Notes: generated by a model not told the origin, from the sequence alone. Positions 53,266 through 63,084 are shown, counted from the stretch's first letter. The stretch: DNA of 64,000 nt from an uncultured Bryobacterales bacterium (GCA_937959285.1 CALGAR010000002.1:1-64000); one strand, 5' to 3'. A program made the numbers and translations.

Positions 53266-54140
53266 CTAGCTGACCGGAAACGCCCTACAGGTTGGGCGCT
53301 GAAATCGCTGACGAACTCGGTCGGGTCGACTCAGTACACCTACGATGCCCTCAGGCGCGTGACAGCGAGCACGCAGATGCAGTTGGGCAACGGGCTAATC
53401 GAGCAGTGGCTCTACAACTCCCGGTTGCGGCCAACCTCGATCCGCTTGGGCGACGTCGCCGAAAGCGACAGCCTGTTTGGCGCCGCGCTGGAGTATGGCG
53501 CGACCAATCTGCTCTCGCAGCGGATCACGGGCATGGGGCTGGACCGCCCGCAGACCTACCAGTATGACGACGTCAACCGGCTGATTGGCTCGGCGGAGTC
53601 GGGGGTGTGGTCGCCTAACTTCGCCTACGACCAGTGTGGCAACGGATGGGTGTCGTCGGCCTCGGGCCTGAGCACTTCGAGCTTCACGCCGGTGACGTCG
53701 AACGGGTTCAATGCGCAGAACCAGCTCACCGGCATGGGAGCCACATACGACAGCGCGGGCAACCAGACGGCGATTGGCGGATTCACGTTCGACTATGATG
53801 CTGAGAACCGGTTGAAGGCCAGTACGATCAACGGCTCCACGACGACGTACTTCTAGACGGAGAGGGGCGGCGTGTGAAGAAGGTGCTGCCCAGCGGTGAG
53901 CAGACGCTGTATATTTACGATGCGATGGGTCAGTTGGCGGCCGAGTACACGACGGGGCAGTCGGAGCACTCGGGCACGGGCTATCTGACGGTTGACCACC
54001 TGGGCAGCATTCGTGTGGTGACCAGCCAGGAGAAGACGGTGCTGGCGCGAAGGGACTACCAGTGGAACGCTGCAGGGGAATTGACGGCAGCAACGGACGC
54101 AGGTAGAGCCTGTTCAGGGAACTTTGCCGGACTACTTTAG
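53266..54140 (+). pseudogene. Rhs/YD-repeat protein remnant with a one-base deletion
   Basis: A degenerate C-terminal piece of an Rhs/YD-repeat protein. Reading frame 1 (from about 53266) has repeats YTYDALRRVTAST, YQYDDVNRLIGSAES and FDYDAENRLKAST, then stops at TAG 53854-53856. The adjacent frame continues exactly where expected: GAC GGA GAG GGG CGG gives DGEGRRVKKVL, then YIYDAMGQLAAEY and YLTVDHLGSIRVV. A single lost base after TA in a tyrosine codon at about 53855 explains the shift. No start codon, N-terminal portion, toxin tip or immunity gene is seen, and the 3' end breaks off after AATDAG. An inactive relic beside tRNA-Ser. Confidence 0.85.
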
Positions 54141-54167
54141 AGGAGATAGCGTCTGGCGCTGGAGGAC

Positions 54168-54261
<94 letters not shown>

Positions 54262-54366
54262 GCGACCTTGGTGGGACAAATACCATACCATCTTATCACA
54301 TCCCTTCCAATATCCAGCCCTACAAGCAGACGGTCGCTGGATTCGAAAGAGATCGCGCCGCGCTGC

Positions 54367-56163
54367 TCATAGCAGCTCCTTCGCCAGCTCCTCGAAGTTC
54401 GACTGTGTCAGCAGTCCAAAGCGGATCTCGAGCCGCGTGAATCGGCGCAGGGCGGCCAGAGTCCGCTCATCCGGAATCGCGGGACCACCCACCCAGAGGC
54501 GCCCCTCCGTTACCTGAATTGGCAGCAGCCGAAATTCGCGGGCAACGCGCGCGGGCAGCGACCGGGCAATCCGCCGCGATACCTGGCCGGGCAGGACACG
54601 CGTTAGAGGAATGTTTTGCTGAATGCTCAGCGCCTCGTAATAGTCTTCTTCGTTCAGCTTGCCATTTTTGATCAAATGGGCCAGAAGCGAACTTCCCTCG
54701 GTCAGCGATCCACGGGCTTTCTCCAGCTCCTCCGCGCTAATGTAGCCTTCGGAGACCAGGACATCCTCAATGGACCGCTTATGGGAAGCAAGGATCGCCG
54801 GCGACGGGTACACGTGAGCAGTCTTCGTCCATGCGAGGGGTTGTCCCGTCAGACAGGAGTGTGCAAACCTCCAGATCGCCGCGACTGTCGCCACAGAATT
54901 GATAAGGTTTGCCCAGACCGCACGGGCCGGGGTTCCCACGGCGCAAGCCAGGCCGTAAATCCTGTAGACACAATAGATGCGAGCCGAGAGCGACACAGAT
55001 TGCAGGGCGAAGGCAGCTAGCAGGAGCGGCCCGAAATCGACCTGGAACAGCATCCAGGGACGTCCCGAGAAGAGACTCCACAGGAGGGAGAGGAAGCCGT
55101 AAAGAGAGATCAGGTTCGTCAGAGCGCTGACGGGATTCCCAATGAGGCCTTTCCGATCTCTCCATAGCCAGTAGCGCTGTACCACGCCGCGCCCCCAACC
55201 GTGCCGTCTCCATGCCTGCAAGGCATTTCCCGTGATCCAGCGCTTCCGCTGCCGGACCGCCTGACGGAATGTGCGGGGGAAATACTCTCTCGTGGCGACT
55301 GGGGCTCCATTCCCGAAGGCGACAGGCACAAACAGCTGGGAGCAGCCCAACTGGTGGAGCCGCAAGCCATTTTCGTAGTCCTCAGTCAAGCATTCGGGAT
55401 TGAAAATGCAGCCACCCGATTGCGCCGCCAAACGATCCAGCGCGTCGCGGCGGTAACCCGTGCCAACTCCGTTGGATGGCAGAAACGCACCCATCGTCTG
55501 GCGGGCGATGGCATCCTTGAGTTGATACTCGGCAAACTCGTCACAGTAGACGCCATGCGTCAGGTCGTTCCATGGAGTCGCGAGAGGGAGCACGGGTATC
55601 TGCACCATGTCATAGCGCGCCGTGTAGTGGTTGAGGATTCGGAGGCTTTGGGGATGAATGAGATCCTCGGCATCATGTGTCACCAGGACTTCGAAGCGAA
55701 CGTTATGCCGTGATTCGTATTCCTGGATGCCCCGATAGATCCAGTTCAGGCAGTCCGCCTTGGAGGTGGGGCCACCGTGAGGGCAGACTGTGACGTGCAC
55801 GCGCGGGAAGCGGGAAGCCAAAGCGCCAACCGCCCGAACCGTCTCAGGATCGTTCGGGTAGACTCCGGCGAAAATGACGTAATTCGTATAGTCGATCGCC
55901 GCGAGATTATGCTCCACCATTCCCGTAACCACATCAGCTTCTTTCCACAAGGGCAGGAGTATGGCGATGGGCCGCTCCTCCTCCTTCGTGAACTCTGCGT
56001 TCGGGATGCGGGCTGATTTCCACCGGGAGGCAAGCGCCACGACGGCAACAACGAGGTCGTCCAGGCCGCTAATGAGAATGTAGAGGGAAATCGGCACAAG
56101 AGCGGACTGCACCCAGGAATCGAACAGCCCGAGCGCAAACCATGGCTGGACCCAGCTCTCCAC
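54367..56163 (-). CDS. NfrB-like processive glycosyltransferase with C-terminal MshEN-like domain
   Basis: A 598-residue inner-membrane protein. An N-terminal TM region (about 18-45) is followed by a GT2 domain (about 65-320) with GPTSKADCLNWIY, HDAEDLIHP (DxD equivalent), TEDYENGLRLHQLG (catalytic TED) and QRKRWITG (Q-x-x-R-W). TM helices follow to about 430. The last 150 residues form an MshEN/GspE-N-like domain: RSIEDVLVSEGYISAEELEKA and LLAHLIKNGKLNEEDYYEAL, then QQNIPL. The layout is that of NfrB, whose MshEN domain binds c-di-GMP to switch on polysaccharide synthesis; no NfrA-like outer-membrane protein is adjacent. 41 nt after the M14 gene, same strand. Confidence 0.88.
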   Translation of the reverse strand: MESWVQPWFALGLFDSWVQSALVPISLYILISGLDDLVVAVVALASRWKSARIPNAEFTKEEERPIAILLPLWKEADVVTGMVEHNLAAIDYTNYVIFAGVYPNDPETVRAVGALASRFPRVHVTVCPHGGPTSKADCLNWIYRGIQEYESRHNVRFEVLVTHDAEDLIHPQSLRILNHYTARYDMVQIPVLPLATPWNDLTHGVYCDEFAEYQLKDAIARQTMGAFLPSNGVGTGYRRDALDRLAAQSGGCIFNPECLTEDYENGLRLHQLGCSQLFVPVAFGNGAPVATREYFPRTFRQAVRQRKRWITGNALQAWRRHGWGRGVVQRYWLWRDRKGLIGNPVSALTNLISLYGFLSLLWSLFSGRPWMLFQVDFGPLLLAAFALQSVSLSARIYCVYRIYGLACAVGTPARAVWANLINSVATVAAIWRFAHSCLTGQPLAWTKTAHVYPSPAILASHKRSIEDVLVSEGYISAEELEKARGSLTEGSSLLAHLIKNGKLNEEDYYEALSIQQNIPLTRVLPGQVSRRIARSLPARVAREFRLLPIQVTEGRLWVGGPAIPDERTLAALRRFTRLEIRFGLLTQSNFEELAKELL

Positions 56164-56204
56164 GAGAGAGAGTGATGCGGGCGGAAAAAACTCTCATCTT
56201 CGGC

Positions 56205-58712
56205 CTACAGCTTTTTGGCGGAACTCATGTAGATCGAGTTCAGGACCAGCTTGAAGGTGCCAAAGGTCTGACCGCGGAATTGGGGCCGGAATCCGAACAG
56301 GACTACCTTGCCTTGATCGAGACGTGCTTCCACCAGAGCCGCCTTGCCCAGGACCGCCCGTTCGCCGGAGACCCAGCCGCTCGCGAGCAGATTTGTGTTC
56401 GCATACCGCGCAACGACTTTGGTCTCGCGGTTCCCTTTGTTGTAATCGGGCAGGAGCGTCACCTCGAAAGCCTGGCCTCCCGTAGACATCACGATCGCTT
56501 CCTTGGGCATGCCAAAGGCCAATGGGTTAGTGGAATCGACGGTGACTCGGAGGAGCGAACCCGGGCAGTAGAACGCGCTCGCTCCTTCCCGCCCGCCTCC
56601 CCAGGGGAGGTGCGCGCGAACGGGCAGATTGAAGAATTGAACGGGAAGCTCAGCCGCAGTGTCAAAGGCGACTAAGGTTCCGCCTGCTCGCACAAACTTC
56701 TCCAGGCGCGCCGCCCCCTCAATCCCGATTCCACCCGTGTATTCGGGACGCTGGAGAACCCGGACTCCGTTATCGCCTCCGCCCCCCGCGAGTTGTTCCC
56801 CCTCGCGGACTCCGTGCAGAATCGACGACGCCGGCTGCGCGGCCAGAAGAATGACGTCGAACCGCGCCCGGAGGTCGCCCCGCCGGATGTCATCGTTCTT
56901 AAGAAGCGTGTACTCGATCCTGTAATCGTCGAGCAGCCACTGGGTCCATCCTGTGTCCATGTTGGCGTTCGGTTCATACAGCCCGACCCTTGGCTTCCGC
57001 AGTTCCCAGGCTGCCCTGGAAAATTCTTCCGGTTTCGCCAACCCCTCGACGAGGAAGGCGCCATCGGAGGCCCGGCGCACCTTCGTTCCCTTGCCGAGAA
57101 GGTCCGCGACAGTGATAAACGAAGCATTCTCTCGATAGTCCAGACTGTTTTGCGTCTCCGGGACCTGCGTGACAAGGTCGAGGGAGGCGCTGAAAGGGTC
57201 GTCAACACGGTCCACCTGGACGTTCATCTGCATGGGGAGGGTCCACCCGGCCACATCGTAGGGGCGTTTTGTGGGGCCCGAGACGCCGAGCTTCAGCTCC
57301 GGATACTTCTGCGGCTCCATCAGATCCATCAGGTAGCCGCGGAATGGCTGCGCGGCGAGGAGAACGTAGCTACCTTCTCCGTACTGTTTGTTCCCGGCCT
57401 GAAAGCCGCCGCGGGCACGCCGGATCGTAATGCCGGAGGCGGCCAGACGCCGGAGCATATCAAGCGCCGCTGAGCGGTCCCACTGCTGCGCAGGAACGAT
57501 GTATCCGTACGGCTTCCCCTTCTCCCCTGCCTCGATGTTTGCCCGCGCCATTTCATAAGCCTTGAAGATGAAATGCTCGGGACGGGACGAAGCAAGGTCC
57601 AGAATGGCGAAATCGGCGGTCAGCATGTACTCGATCGCTTCACGGACACCCCACCGGCCGCCCATCCACGGCCGCTGATAGAAGATGCTCGGCTCCTTTG
57701 TAGGAATGCCGTTCGCGAAGCGATCAGGAAGCTCGCTTGCCCGCCAGGTCCGCGGCGTGGCATACCCCGCGCCCGCTGCCGTCTCCGTGAGGATCCCGTG
57801 CATGTTGTGGAAGGCAGGCACGGAGCGAAGACCTCCGTTCCACCACGCGTCGAAGCCGTGATAGGACAGCACGCCGGTCTTGTTTTCCCGCGCGAACCGC
57901 TCCTTCATTGCAGCTCCGATCAGGTTGATGCCCTCCATCACCGCCGCGGGGATGTGCGGATTCAGAGGCTCAGCATAAGGAGGAACAAAGATGCGCGCAG
58001 GGAAAGCGGGAGCCTGATGCTGGTTGTAGACGATATGCGGGAACCACTCCTGAAACAGCATTCTGGTGACGTGGCGCGTCTCTTCGAGGTTCAGCATGAA
58101 CCAGTCGCGGTTATTGTCGTGCCCGGCGTACTTCTGATACAGCCATGGCAGCGGCGCGAGCTCATACGGGGTTCCCACGTTCTTCCGATACCAATGCACC
58201 ACCATGTCCAGACCGTCGGGATTGATCACCGGGATCTGGATGAGAATCACGTTACGGCGGATGCGCTGCGTCTCCTCGCTCTCGTCGGTCACCATGCGGT
58301 AAGCGAGCTCCGGCGAGTGCTGCGCCGGAGCCGTTTCCGTTGCATGCAGCCCTGAATCGATCCAGACGATCGCCTTGCCTTCGGCCGCAAGCCGCTTTGC
58401 CTCCTCTGGAGACGCCTGACCGAGGGCCATCCGGCGGTTGATCTCCTTGTAGCGGTCGAGATTCTTCAGGTTTTCGGGAGACGACAGGAATGCGGCGAAC
58501 ATCGTCTTCCCATTCGCGCTGCGGCCAAAGCGGACTAAACGGATGCGGTCGCTCTCTTTCGCCAGCTTCTCGAAATACGCGCTGATTTCTGCGTAGTCCG
58601 CAAGCTTGTAATCCGTGCCCGGCTCATACCCGAAGTGCTCTTTTGGAGTCGGGACGGCCGCGCTGAGGCAGTAGGAGAAGACAAGGAGAGCAACACAAAC
58701 CCGGCGACCCAT
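56205..58712 (-). CDS. Secreted M14 family zinc carboxypeptidase
   Basis: An 835-residue exported M14-type metallocarboxypeptidase. A signal peptide (RRVCVALLVFSYCLSAAVP) precedes the catalytic domain with the metal-binding HxxE in SGLHATETAPAQHSPELAYR, substrate-binding NPDGLD and NNRDWF, and a downstream His and Glu region; the remaining half, with PQKYPELKLGVSG and GGTLVAFDTAAELP, resembles a beta-rich, possibly glutamine-amidotransferase-like C-terminal region found in related secreted M14 proteins. ATG 58712 gives the signal peptide; the frame is open to 58979 across the divergent gene and is not used. Only 16 nt separate the two divergent starts. Confidence 0.9.
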   Translation of the reverse strand: MGRRVCVALLVFSYCLSAAVPTPKEHFGYEPGTDYKLADYAEISAYFEKLAKESDRIRLVRFGRSANGKTMFAAFLSSPENLKNLDRYKEINRRMALGQASPEEAKRLAAEGKAIVWIDSGLHATETAPAQHSPELAYRMVTDESEETQRIRRNVILIQIPVINPDGLDMVVHWYRKNVGTPYELAPLPWLYQKYAGHDNNRDWFMLNLEETRHVTRMLFQEWFPHIVYNQHQAPAFPARIFVPPYAEPLNPHIPAAVMEGINLIGAAMKERFARENKTGVLSYHGFDAWWNGGLRSVPAFHNMHGILTETAAGAGYATPRTWRASELPDRFANGIPTKEPSIFYQRPWMGGRWGVREAIEYMLTADFAILDLASSRPEHFIFKAYEMARANIEAGEKGKPYGYIVPAQQWDRSAALDMLRRLAASGITIRRARGGFQAGNKQYGEGSYVLLAAQPFRGYLMDLMEPQKYPELKLGVSGPTKRPYDVAGWTLPMQMNVQVDRVDDPFSASLDLVTQVPETQNSLDYRENASFITVADLLGKGTKVRRASDGAFLVEGLAKPEEFSRAAWELRKPRVGLYEPNANMDTGWTQWLLDDYRIEYTLLKNDDIRRGDLRARFDVILLAAQPASSILHGVREGEQLAGGGGDNGVRVLQRPEYTGGIGIEGAARLEKFVRAGGTLVAFDTAAELPVQFFNLPVRAHLPWGGGREGASAFYCPGSLLRVTVDSTNPLAFGMPKEAIVMSTGGQAFEVTLLPDYNKGNRETKVVARYANTNLLASGWVSGERAVLGKAALVEARLDQGKVVLFGFRPQFRGQTFGTFKLVLNSIYMSSAKKL

Positions 58713-58728
58713 GTGAAACAATCTTACT

Positions 58729-59646
58729 ATGGTGCATGGTCGCCCCAACGGGGGAGTACAGATCCGGAAAGAGGAAAAGTTTACGGTTGGCCTTGTGCAG
58801 ATGTCCTGTTCTACGGACGTCGGAGAGAACCTGGATAAGGCCGTCGCCCGCGTCCGCGAGGCAGCGGCGAAAGGAGCCCAGATCGTCTGCCTCCCGGAGC
58901 TTTTCCGTTCCCAGTACTTCTGCCGGGAAGAGAATGCAGAGCTGTTTGCCCTCGCGGAGCCCATCCCCGGGTCTTCCACCGATGTGCTGACGAAGCTCGC
59001 TGCGGAGCTGGGCGTGGTCCTGATCGCATCGCTGTTTGAGCGCAGGGCGGCTGGCCTCTATCACAACACCGCCGTCGTCATCGACTCCGACGGCGCCATT
59101 ACCGGCCTCTACCGCAAGATGCATATTCCCGACGACCCGCTCTACTTCGAAAAGTTCTACTTCACGCCCGGCGATCTCGGATTTCAAAACTTCGACACCA
59201 GGTTCGGCCGGCTCGGTGTACTCGTTTGCTGGGATCAGTGGTACCCGGAGGGGGCGCGGCTCACTGCATTACAAGGCGCGAATGTTTTGTTTTATCCGAC
59301 TGCCATCGGCTGGCATCCCTCGGAAAAGGCCGAGTACGGCGCAGCGCAGCTGGACGCATGGCGTACAATCCAGCGCGGACACGCGATTGCCAATGGAATC
59401 TACGTGTGCGCGGTGAATCGCATCGGATATGAAGGACCGCCCGAGCGAGGACTCGAATTCTGGGGCAACAGCTTTGTCTGCGACCCGTTCGGACAGGTGA
59501 TCGCGGAGGCTTCCACGGACAAAGAAGAGATCCTGATCGCCGAGTGCGATCCCAAAAAGATGGAAGAAGTGCGCCGCAACTGGCCCTTCCTGCGGGACCG
59601 CCGCATCGACGCATACGAACAGATCTGCCGGCGGTGGCTGGACTGA
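58729..59646 (+). CDS. aguB: N-carbamoylputrescine amidase
   Basis: A 305-residue carbon-nitrogen hydrolase of the nitrilase superfamily. It converts N-carbamoylputrescine to putrescine, CO2 and ammonia. The Glu-Lys-Cys triad is seen in IVCLPELFRSQYF, LYRKMHIPDDPLYFEKFYF and LVCWDQWYPEGARL. ATG 58729 gives 15 residues before the usual EKFTVGLVQMSCS opening; GTG 58732 is possible. No ribosome-binding site precedes it. It is followed by aguA with a one-base overlap (TGATG), making a compact two-gene agmatine-to-putrescine operon. Confidence 0.93.
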   Translation: MVHGRPNGGVQIRKEEKFTVGLVQMSCSTDVGENLDKAVARVREAAAKGAQIVCLPELFRSQYFCREENAELFALAEPIPGSSTDVLTKLAAELGVVLIASLFERRAAGLYHNTAVVIDSDGAITGLYRKMHIPDDPLYFEKFYFTPGDLGFQNFDTRFGRLGVLVCWDQWYPEGARLTALQGANVLFYPTAIGWHPSEKAEYGAAQLDAWRTIQRGHAIANGIYVCAVNRIGYEGPPERGLEFWGNSFVCDPFGQVIAEASTDKEEILIAECDPKKMEEVRRNWPFLRDRRIDAYEQICRRWLD

Positions 59647-60710
59647 TGGCCGACCCGACCGCTTACCACATGCCGGCCGAGTGGGAGCCCCACGAGGCGA
59701 CCTGGATCGCGTGGCCGCACGAAACCTCCGACTGGCCCGGTAAATTTCACCCCATCCCCTGGGTCTACGGGGAGATTGTCCGAAAACTCTCGCAGGTTGA
59801 GGTTGTCCGGATTCTGATCGCCCGCAAACACCTCCCTCAAGCCCGCCGCATCCTGCAAAAATCGGGCGCGAACATGAGCCAGGTAGAGTTCGTCGAGTGC
59901 TTCACGACAAGAAGCTGGACGCGGGATTACTGCCCGATCTTCGTTCGCAACCAGGCGGGCGAGGTCGCGGTGACGAACTGGAAATTCAATGCCTGGGCCA
60001 AATACCCGAATTTCGAAGAAGATGACAGCGTCGCCGGGTTTCTTGCCGAACGGTTCGGGATGCAGGAGTTCACGCCTAAGCACAACGGGTCTCGCATCGT
60101 CCTGGAGGGCGGCGCTATTGACGTGAACGGCAAGGGCTCCCTGCTGACCACCGAGGAGTGCCTGCTGAGCACGGTGCAGCAGCGCAATCCGGGGATGAAT
60201 CGCGAGCAGATCGAAGAGGCGTTCGCAAAATATCTCGGAGTTCGAAAGGTGCTTTGGCTGGACCGCGGTATTGCCGGCGACGACACACACGGGCACGTCG
60301 ACGACCTCGCCCGGTTCGTGAATCCTCATACCGTCGTGCTGGCGTTGGAACAGGACCCGTCCGAGGTGAACTTTGAGCCGCTTCAGGCCAATCTGCGGCG
60401 CCTCGAGCAGATGACCGACCAGGACGGCAGGAAACTCGATATCGTTCCTCTCCCGATGCCGCGGCCGCTCTACTTCGACGGGCAGCGTCTGCCCGCCAGC
60501 TACGCCAACTTCTACATCGCCAACGGCCTCGTTCTCGTACCTACCTTTAACGACCCGGCAGATCGCGAAGCGTTGACCATTCTGGCGAAGCTCTTTCCCG
60601 ATCGCGAGGTGTGCGGCATTCATTCCGTCGACCTCGTACTCGGGCTCGGCACACTGCACTGCCTGACGCAACAGCAACCCGCGGCGCTACCCGGTCAACA
60701 GACGCCGTAG
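59646..60710 (+). CDS. aguA: Agmatine deiminase
   Basis: A 354-residue peptidylarginine-deiminase-like enzyme converting agmatine to N-carbamoylputrescine. The opening PAEWEPHEATWIAWPHE, substrate-binding TRSWTRDYCPIFV, catalytic His in DTHGHVDDLARFV and the nucleophile Cys in LGLGTLHCLTQQQP are visible. Start is ATG 59646, sharing its A with the aguB stop codon TGA. It supplies aguB's substrate. Arginine decarboxylase (the source of agmatine) is not in the window. Ends 17 nt before the convergent NUDIX stop codon. Confidence 0.95.
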   Translation: MADPTAYHMPAEWEPHEATWIAWPHETSDWPGKFHPIPWVYGEIVRKLSQVEVVRILIARKHLPQARRILQKSGANMSQVEFVECFTTRSWTRDYCPIFVRNQAGEVAVTNWKFNAWAKYPNFEEDDSVAGFLAERFGMQEFTPKHNGSRIVLEGGAIDVNGKGSLLTTEECLLSTVQQRNPGMNREQIEEAFAKYLGVRKVLWLDRGIAGDDTHGHVDDLARFVNPHTVVLALEQDPSEVNFEPLQANLRRLEQMTDQDGRKLDIVPLPMPRPLYFDGQRLPASYANFYIANGLVLVPTFNDPADREALTILAKLFPDREVCGIHSVDLVLGLGTLHCLTQQQPAALPGQQTP

Positions 60711-60727
60711 CCCGCTGCCGTGCAGTC

Positions 60728-61276
60728 CTAGCAGCCGAACCGGATTCGTGCTTTTCGCAGCATGCGCAGAATGGACTCTTCCTGCGTCAATTCGACGACA
60801 CGATTCACCTTCACCCATTCGAGGGCTTTCGATTCGCCCGTAATCTGCAAGGGTGCGTTGCGGTCGGCCTCCAGGAGAAACCGCACGTCGTAGTGGAAGT
60901 GTTCGGGCTCGTGACCGCGCGCAGGAATCAGGTGCACGTCGACATCGAAGATGTCCTCGGAAAGCGGGCGAATGTCTTCAAGTCCGGATTCCTCCATGAC
61001 TTCCCGAAGCGCAACGCGCAGTACGTCGGGATCCCCGTCTGCATGCCCGCCGAGCTGCAGCCACTTGTCGAGCTTGCCATGGTGCGTTAGCAGCACATGG
61101 CTCCGATCCGCATCGACCACCCACGCGGAACCCGTAATGTGGCCGACCGCCAGGCTGCGTTCAAAACAATCAGGATGGGATGCGACAAAGTCGCGCAATC
61201 GCTCCGCCATGGCTGTCTCATGTTCGTCGAAGGGCCGGTAGCGGGAGAGCTGCTGTAGAAGGTGCTCGCGTGTCAT
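60728..61276 (-). CDS. NUDIX hydrolase
   Basis: A 182-residue NUDIX protein. The NUDIX box reads GGHADGDPDVLRVALREVMEESGLE: the REVMEESG end is intact, but the usual Glu at the seventh position is Pro, as in the GGHADGD subfamily. Members hydrolyse nucleoside-diphosphate-linked substrates; the target is unknown. The start overlaps the stop codon of the amidohydrolase gene by four bases, implying co-translation. No signal peptide, although the upstream partner is exported. Confidence 0.9.
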   Translation of the reverse strand: MTREHLLQQLSRYRPFDEHETAMAERLRDFVASHPDCFERSLAVGHITGSAWVVDADRSHVLLTHHGKLDKWLQLGGHADGDPDVLRVALREVMEESGLEDIRPLSEDIFDVDVHLIPARGHEPEHFHYDVRFLLEADRNAPLQITGESKALEWVKVNRVVELTQEESILRMLRKARIRFGC

Positions 61277-63084
61277 CGGAAGAAAGAAACGTTATCGATC
61301 TCAAGCCAGGCGGAGAAACCGGCGGGCCGCGAAATCGAGAAGACGACCATGAGCAGATCGTCACCCGTCCATCGCGACTTCCCCTTGAGCTGAGCGAAAG
61401 GAATCGAGATGGTCCGCCACGCAGCGCCAGCTTCGAACGGGGCAGAATAGGATTCCCGCCGCGTCGAGACCGCAAAGGTGTACGGTCCTTCGCCCCGAGC
61501 CTCAAAGCGGATGCCTTTAAAGGTGCGCGCATCCACGGGCTCAACCGCGCCTCTGCTCAGCGGAATTGCCACCAGTGCGAATGGATCCTCCTTTTCCGCC
61601 ATCCGGACTGTGATCGTAAGGGCATGGTTCCCCTCGCTGCGAAGCGTCCGCGTGAACATCATCTTCGACTTGTCGTGGCCGCTATCAGTCCCGTTGATCC
61701 GCAGGGTATCGAGCAGGCTGCGTTCCGCATTCTCGAAGTCATCGATCCGCTCCCGGGCTGGAATCGCGGGGATCGGGGTCGGGTTCGGATCGGCCACGAG
61801 AGATATGAGCTTCGGACGGTCCACCTCCTGGCCATTCAGAAACACGCGGCGGACGTTGTAGATATCCCGGATCCTTTTGTGCGGAGCGCCCTCCACCAGC
61901 AACAGATCCGCCAGCTTGCCCGGAGCGATCGTACCCCGCTCTCCATCTACGCGCAGGGCTCTGGCGCTGCTGGACGTCGCTGCCTTGATCGCTTCCAGCG
62001 GACTGAGCCCGCCGGCGACGAGCAGTTCCAGTTCGCGAAGCGTGGCCCAGCCGTGATAGGTGCCGCTCATCCCCGCATCGGTTCCTACGCCAAAGGCGAT
62101 CCCTCCTTCACGGAGCGCGGCCGTGTTCTGCAGAAGGTATTGCCAGCGCCTTGCTCTGGGCAGCGAAAGGATCGGCTCGAAGCGCTCTTTGGCGAGGACC
62201 GCCCACGCCTCGGGTCCAAGGACGGCCTGGAGCAAATCCGAACTCTGGAAACGCGGCCGCGGCTCGTAAACAGCGAGAGTCGGCGCGTAGGTGACGCCCG
62301 CCTTCTTTAAGAGGGCCAACAACTCCTCATCCGCGGGACCATCTCCAAGACCGTGCGCGATCACGTCGACCCCTGCGCGCGCCGCCACCTTCGCCTTGCC
62401 AACGGTGACAGTGTGCGTCAGAACTTCGAAGCCCCTCTGATGTGCCTCCTCGACGATCGCCCGCAGTGTCTCCTCCTCCATGCTCGTCATGTCCGGAGCG
62501 CTGCCATAGCGCCAGCCGTCGGTGAATACTTTGATGACATCGGGCTCGTAGGGCGCAATCCGCTTCATTGCAGCGCGAGCCTCCGCAGGCGTCAGCACTT
62601 CCTGGGTAAAGAAGTCGGGACGTCCGCCCTCCACTCCGTGGCCGCCGGGAGTGCTGAATCGCGCCGCAAGATGCACCCTCGGCCCCGGCACAACGCGTGT
62701 GCGCATCAGCCGGCGCATCGGCTCAAACATTTCGGGGTAGGATCCAAACTCGACAACAGACGTGACGCCGGCGAGCAAGTAAGCCTTCAAGGCTTTGCCC
62801 CAGTCCGCCCTCACGCCGGGAACTCCGCTCGCCGTAAGGTGCGTGTGGAGGTCGAACAGACCTGGCAGAAGCGCGTGACCTTCCGCACGAATGATTCGTG
62901 CTCCGGCAGGAACGTCGACATCGCGGCCCACTGCCTCGATACGGTCTCCACGGATAAGGACAGTGGCGACAGACGGATCGGACCCGCTGCCATCGACGAC
63001 AACCGCTCCAACGATGGCCGTCACTTGCCCGGATTGCGCCCAGGCAGACGAAATCAGCAGAAGGGCGACCAGGAAGCGAGTCAT
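61273..63084 (-). CDS. Exported amidohydrolase with C-terminal CIA30-like domain
   Basis: A 603-residue exported fusion. A signal peptide (RFLVALLLISSAWAQ) precedes a metal-dependent amidohydrolase (imidazolonepropionase-like; about 20-430) with LPGLFDLHTHLTASG (H-x-H), VIKVFTDGW (Lys site), EVLTHTVT and VIAHGLGDG His residues, and FGVGTDAGMSG (Asp). The last 150 residues (about 455-603, DDFENAERSLLDTLRINGTD to WLEIDNVSFF) resemble a CIA30/galactose-binding-like beta domain, likely for carbohydrate or protein binding. TATACT lies 7 nt before ATG 63084, suggesting an almost leaderless mRNA. Divergent from thrC. Confidence 0.87.
   Translation of the reverse strand: MTRFLVALLLISSAWAQSGQVTAIVGAVVVDGSGSDPSVATVLIRGDRIEAVGRDVDVPAGARIIRAEGHALLPGLFDLHTHLTASGVPGVRADWGKALKAYLLAGVTSVVEFGSYPEMFEPMRRLMRTRVVPGPRVHLAARFSTPGGHGVEGGRPDFFTQEVLTPAEARAAMKRIAPYEPDVIKVFTDGWRYGSAPDMTSMEEETLRAIVEEAHQRGFEVLTHTVTVGKAKVAARAGVDVIAHGLGDGPADEELLALLKKAGVTYAPTLAVYEPRPRFQSSDLLQAVLGPEAWAVLAKERFEPILSLPRARRWQYLLQNTAALREGGIAFGVGTDAGMSGTYHGWATLRELELLVAGGLSPLEAIKAATSSSARALRVDGERGTIAPGKLADLLLVEGAPHKRIRDIYNVRRVFLNGQEVDRPKLISLVADPNPTPIPAIPARERIDDFENAERSLLDTLRINGTDSGHDKSKMMFTRTLRSEGNHALTITVRMAEKEDPFALVAIPLSRGAVEPVDARTFKGIRFEARGEGPYTFAVSTRRESYSAPFEAGAAWRTISIPFAQLKGKSRWTGDDLLMVVFSISRPAGFSAWLEIDNVSFFR

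Noticed and set aside
58713..58979. N-terminal extension of the M14 peptidase and a 59400-60677 frame opposite aguA
   Set aside because: Both are antisense to aguB/aguA coding sequence; the M14 signal peptide starts at 58712.
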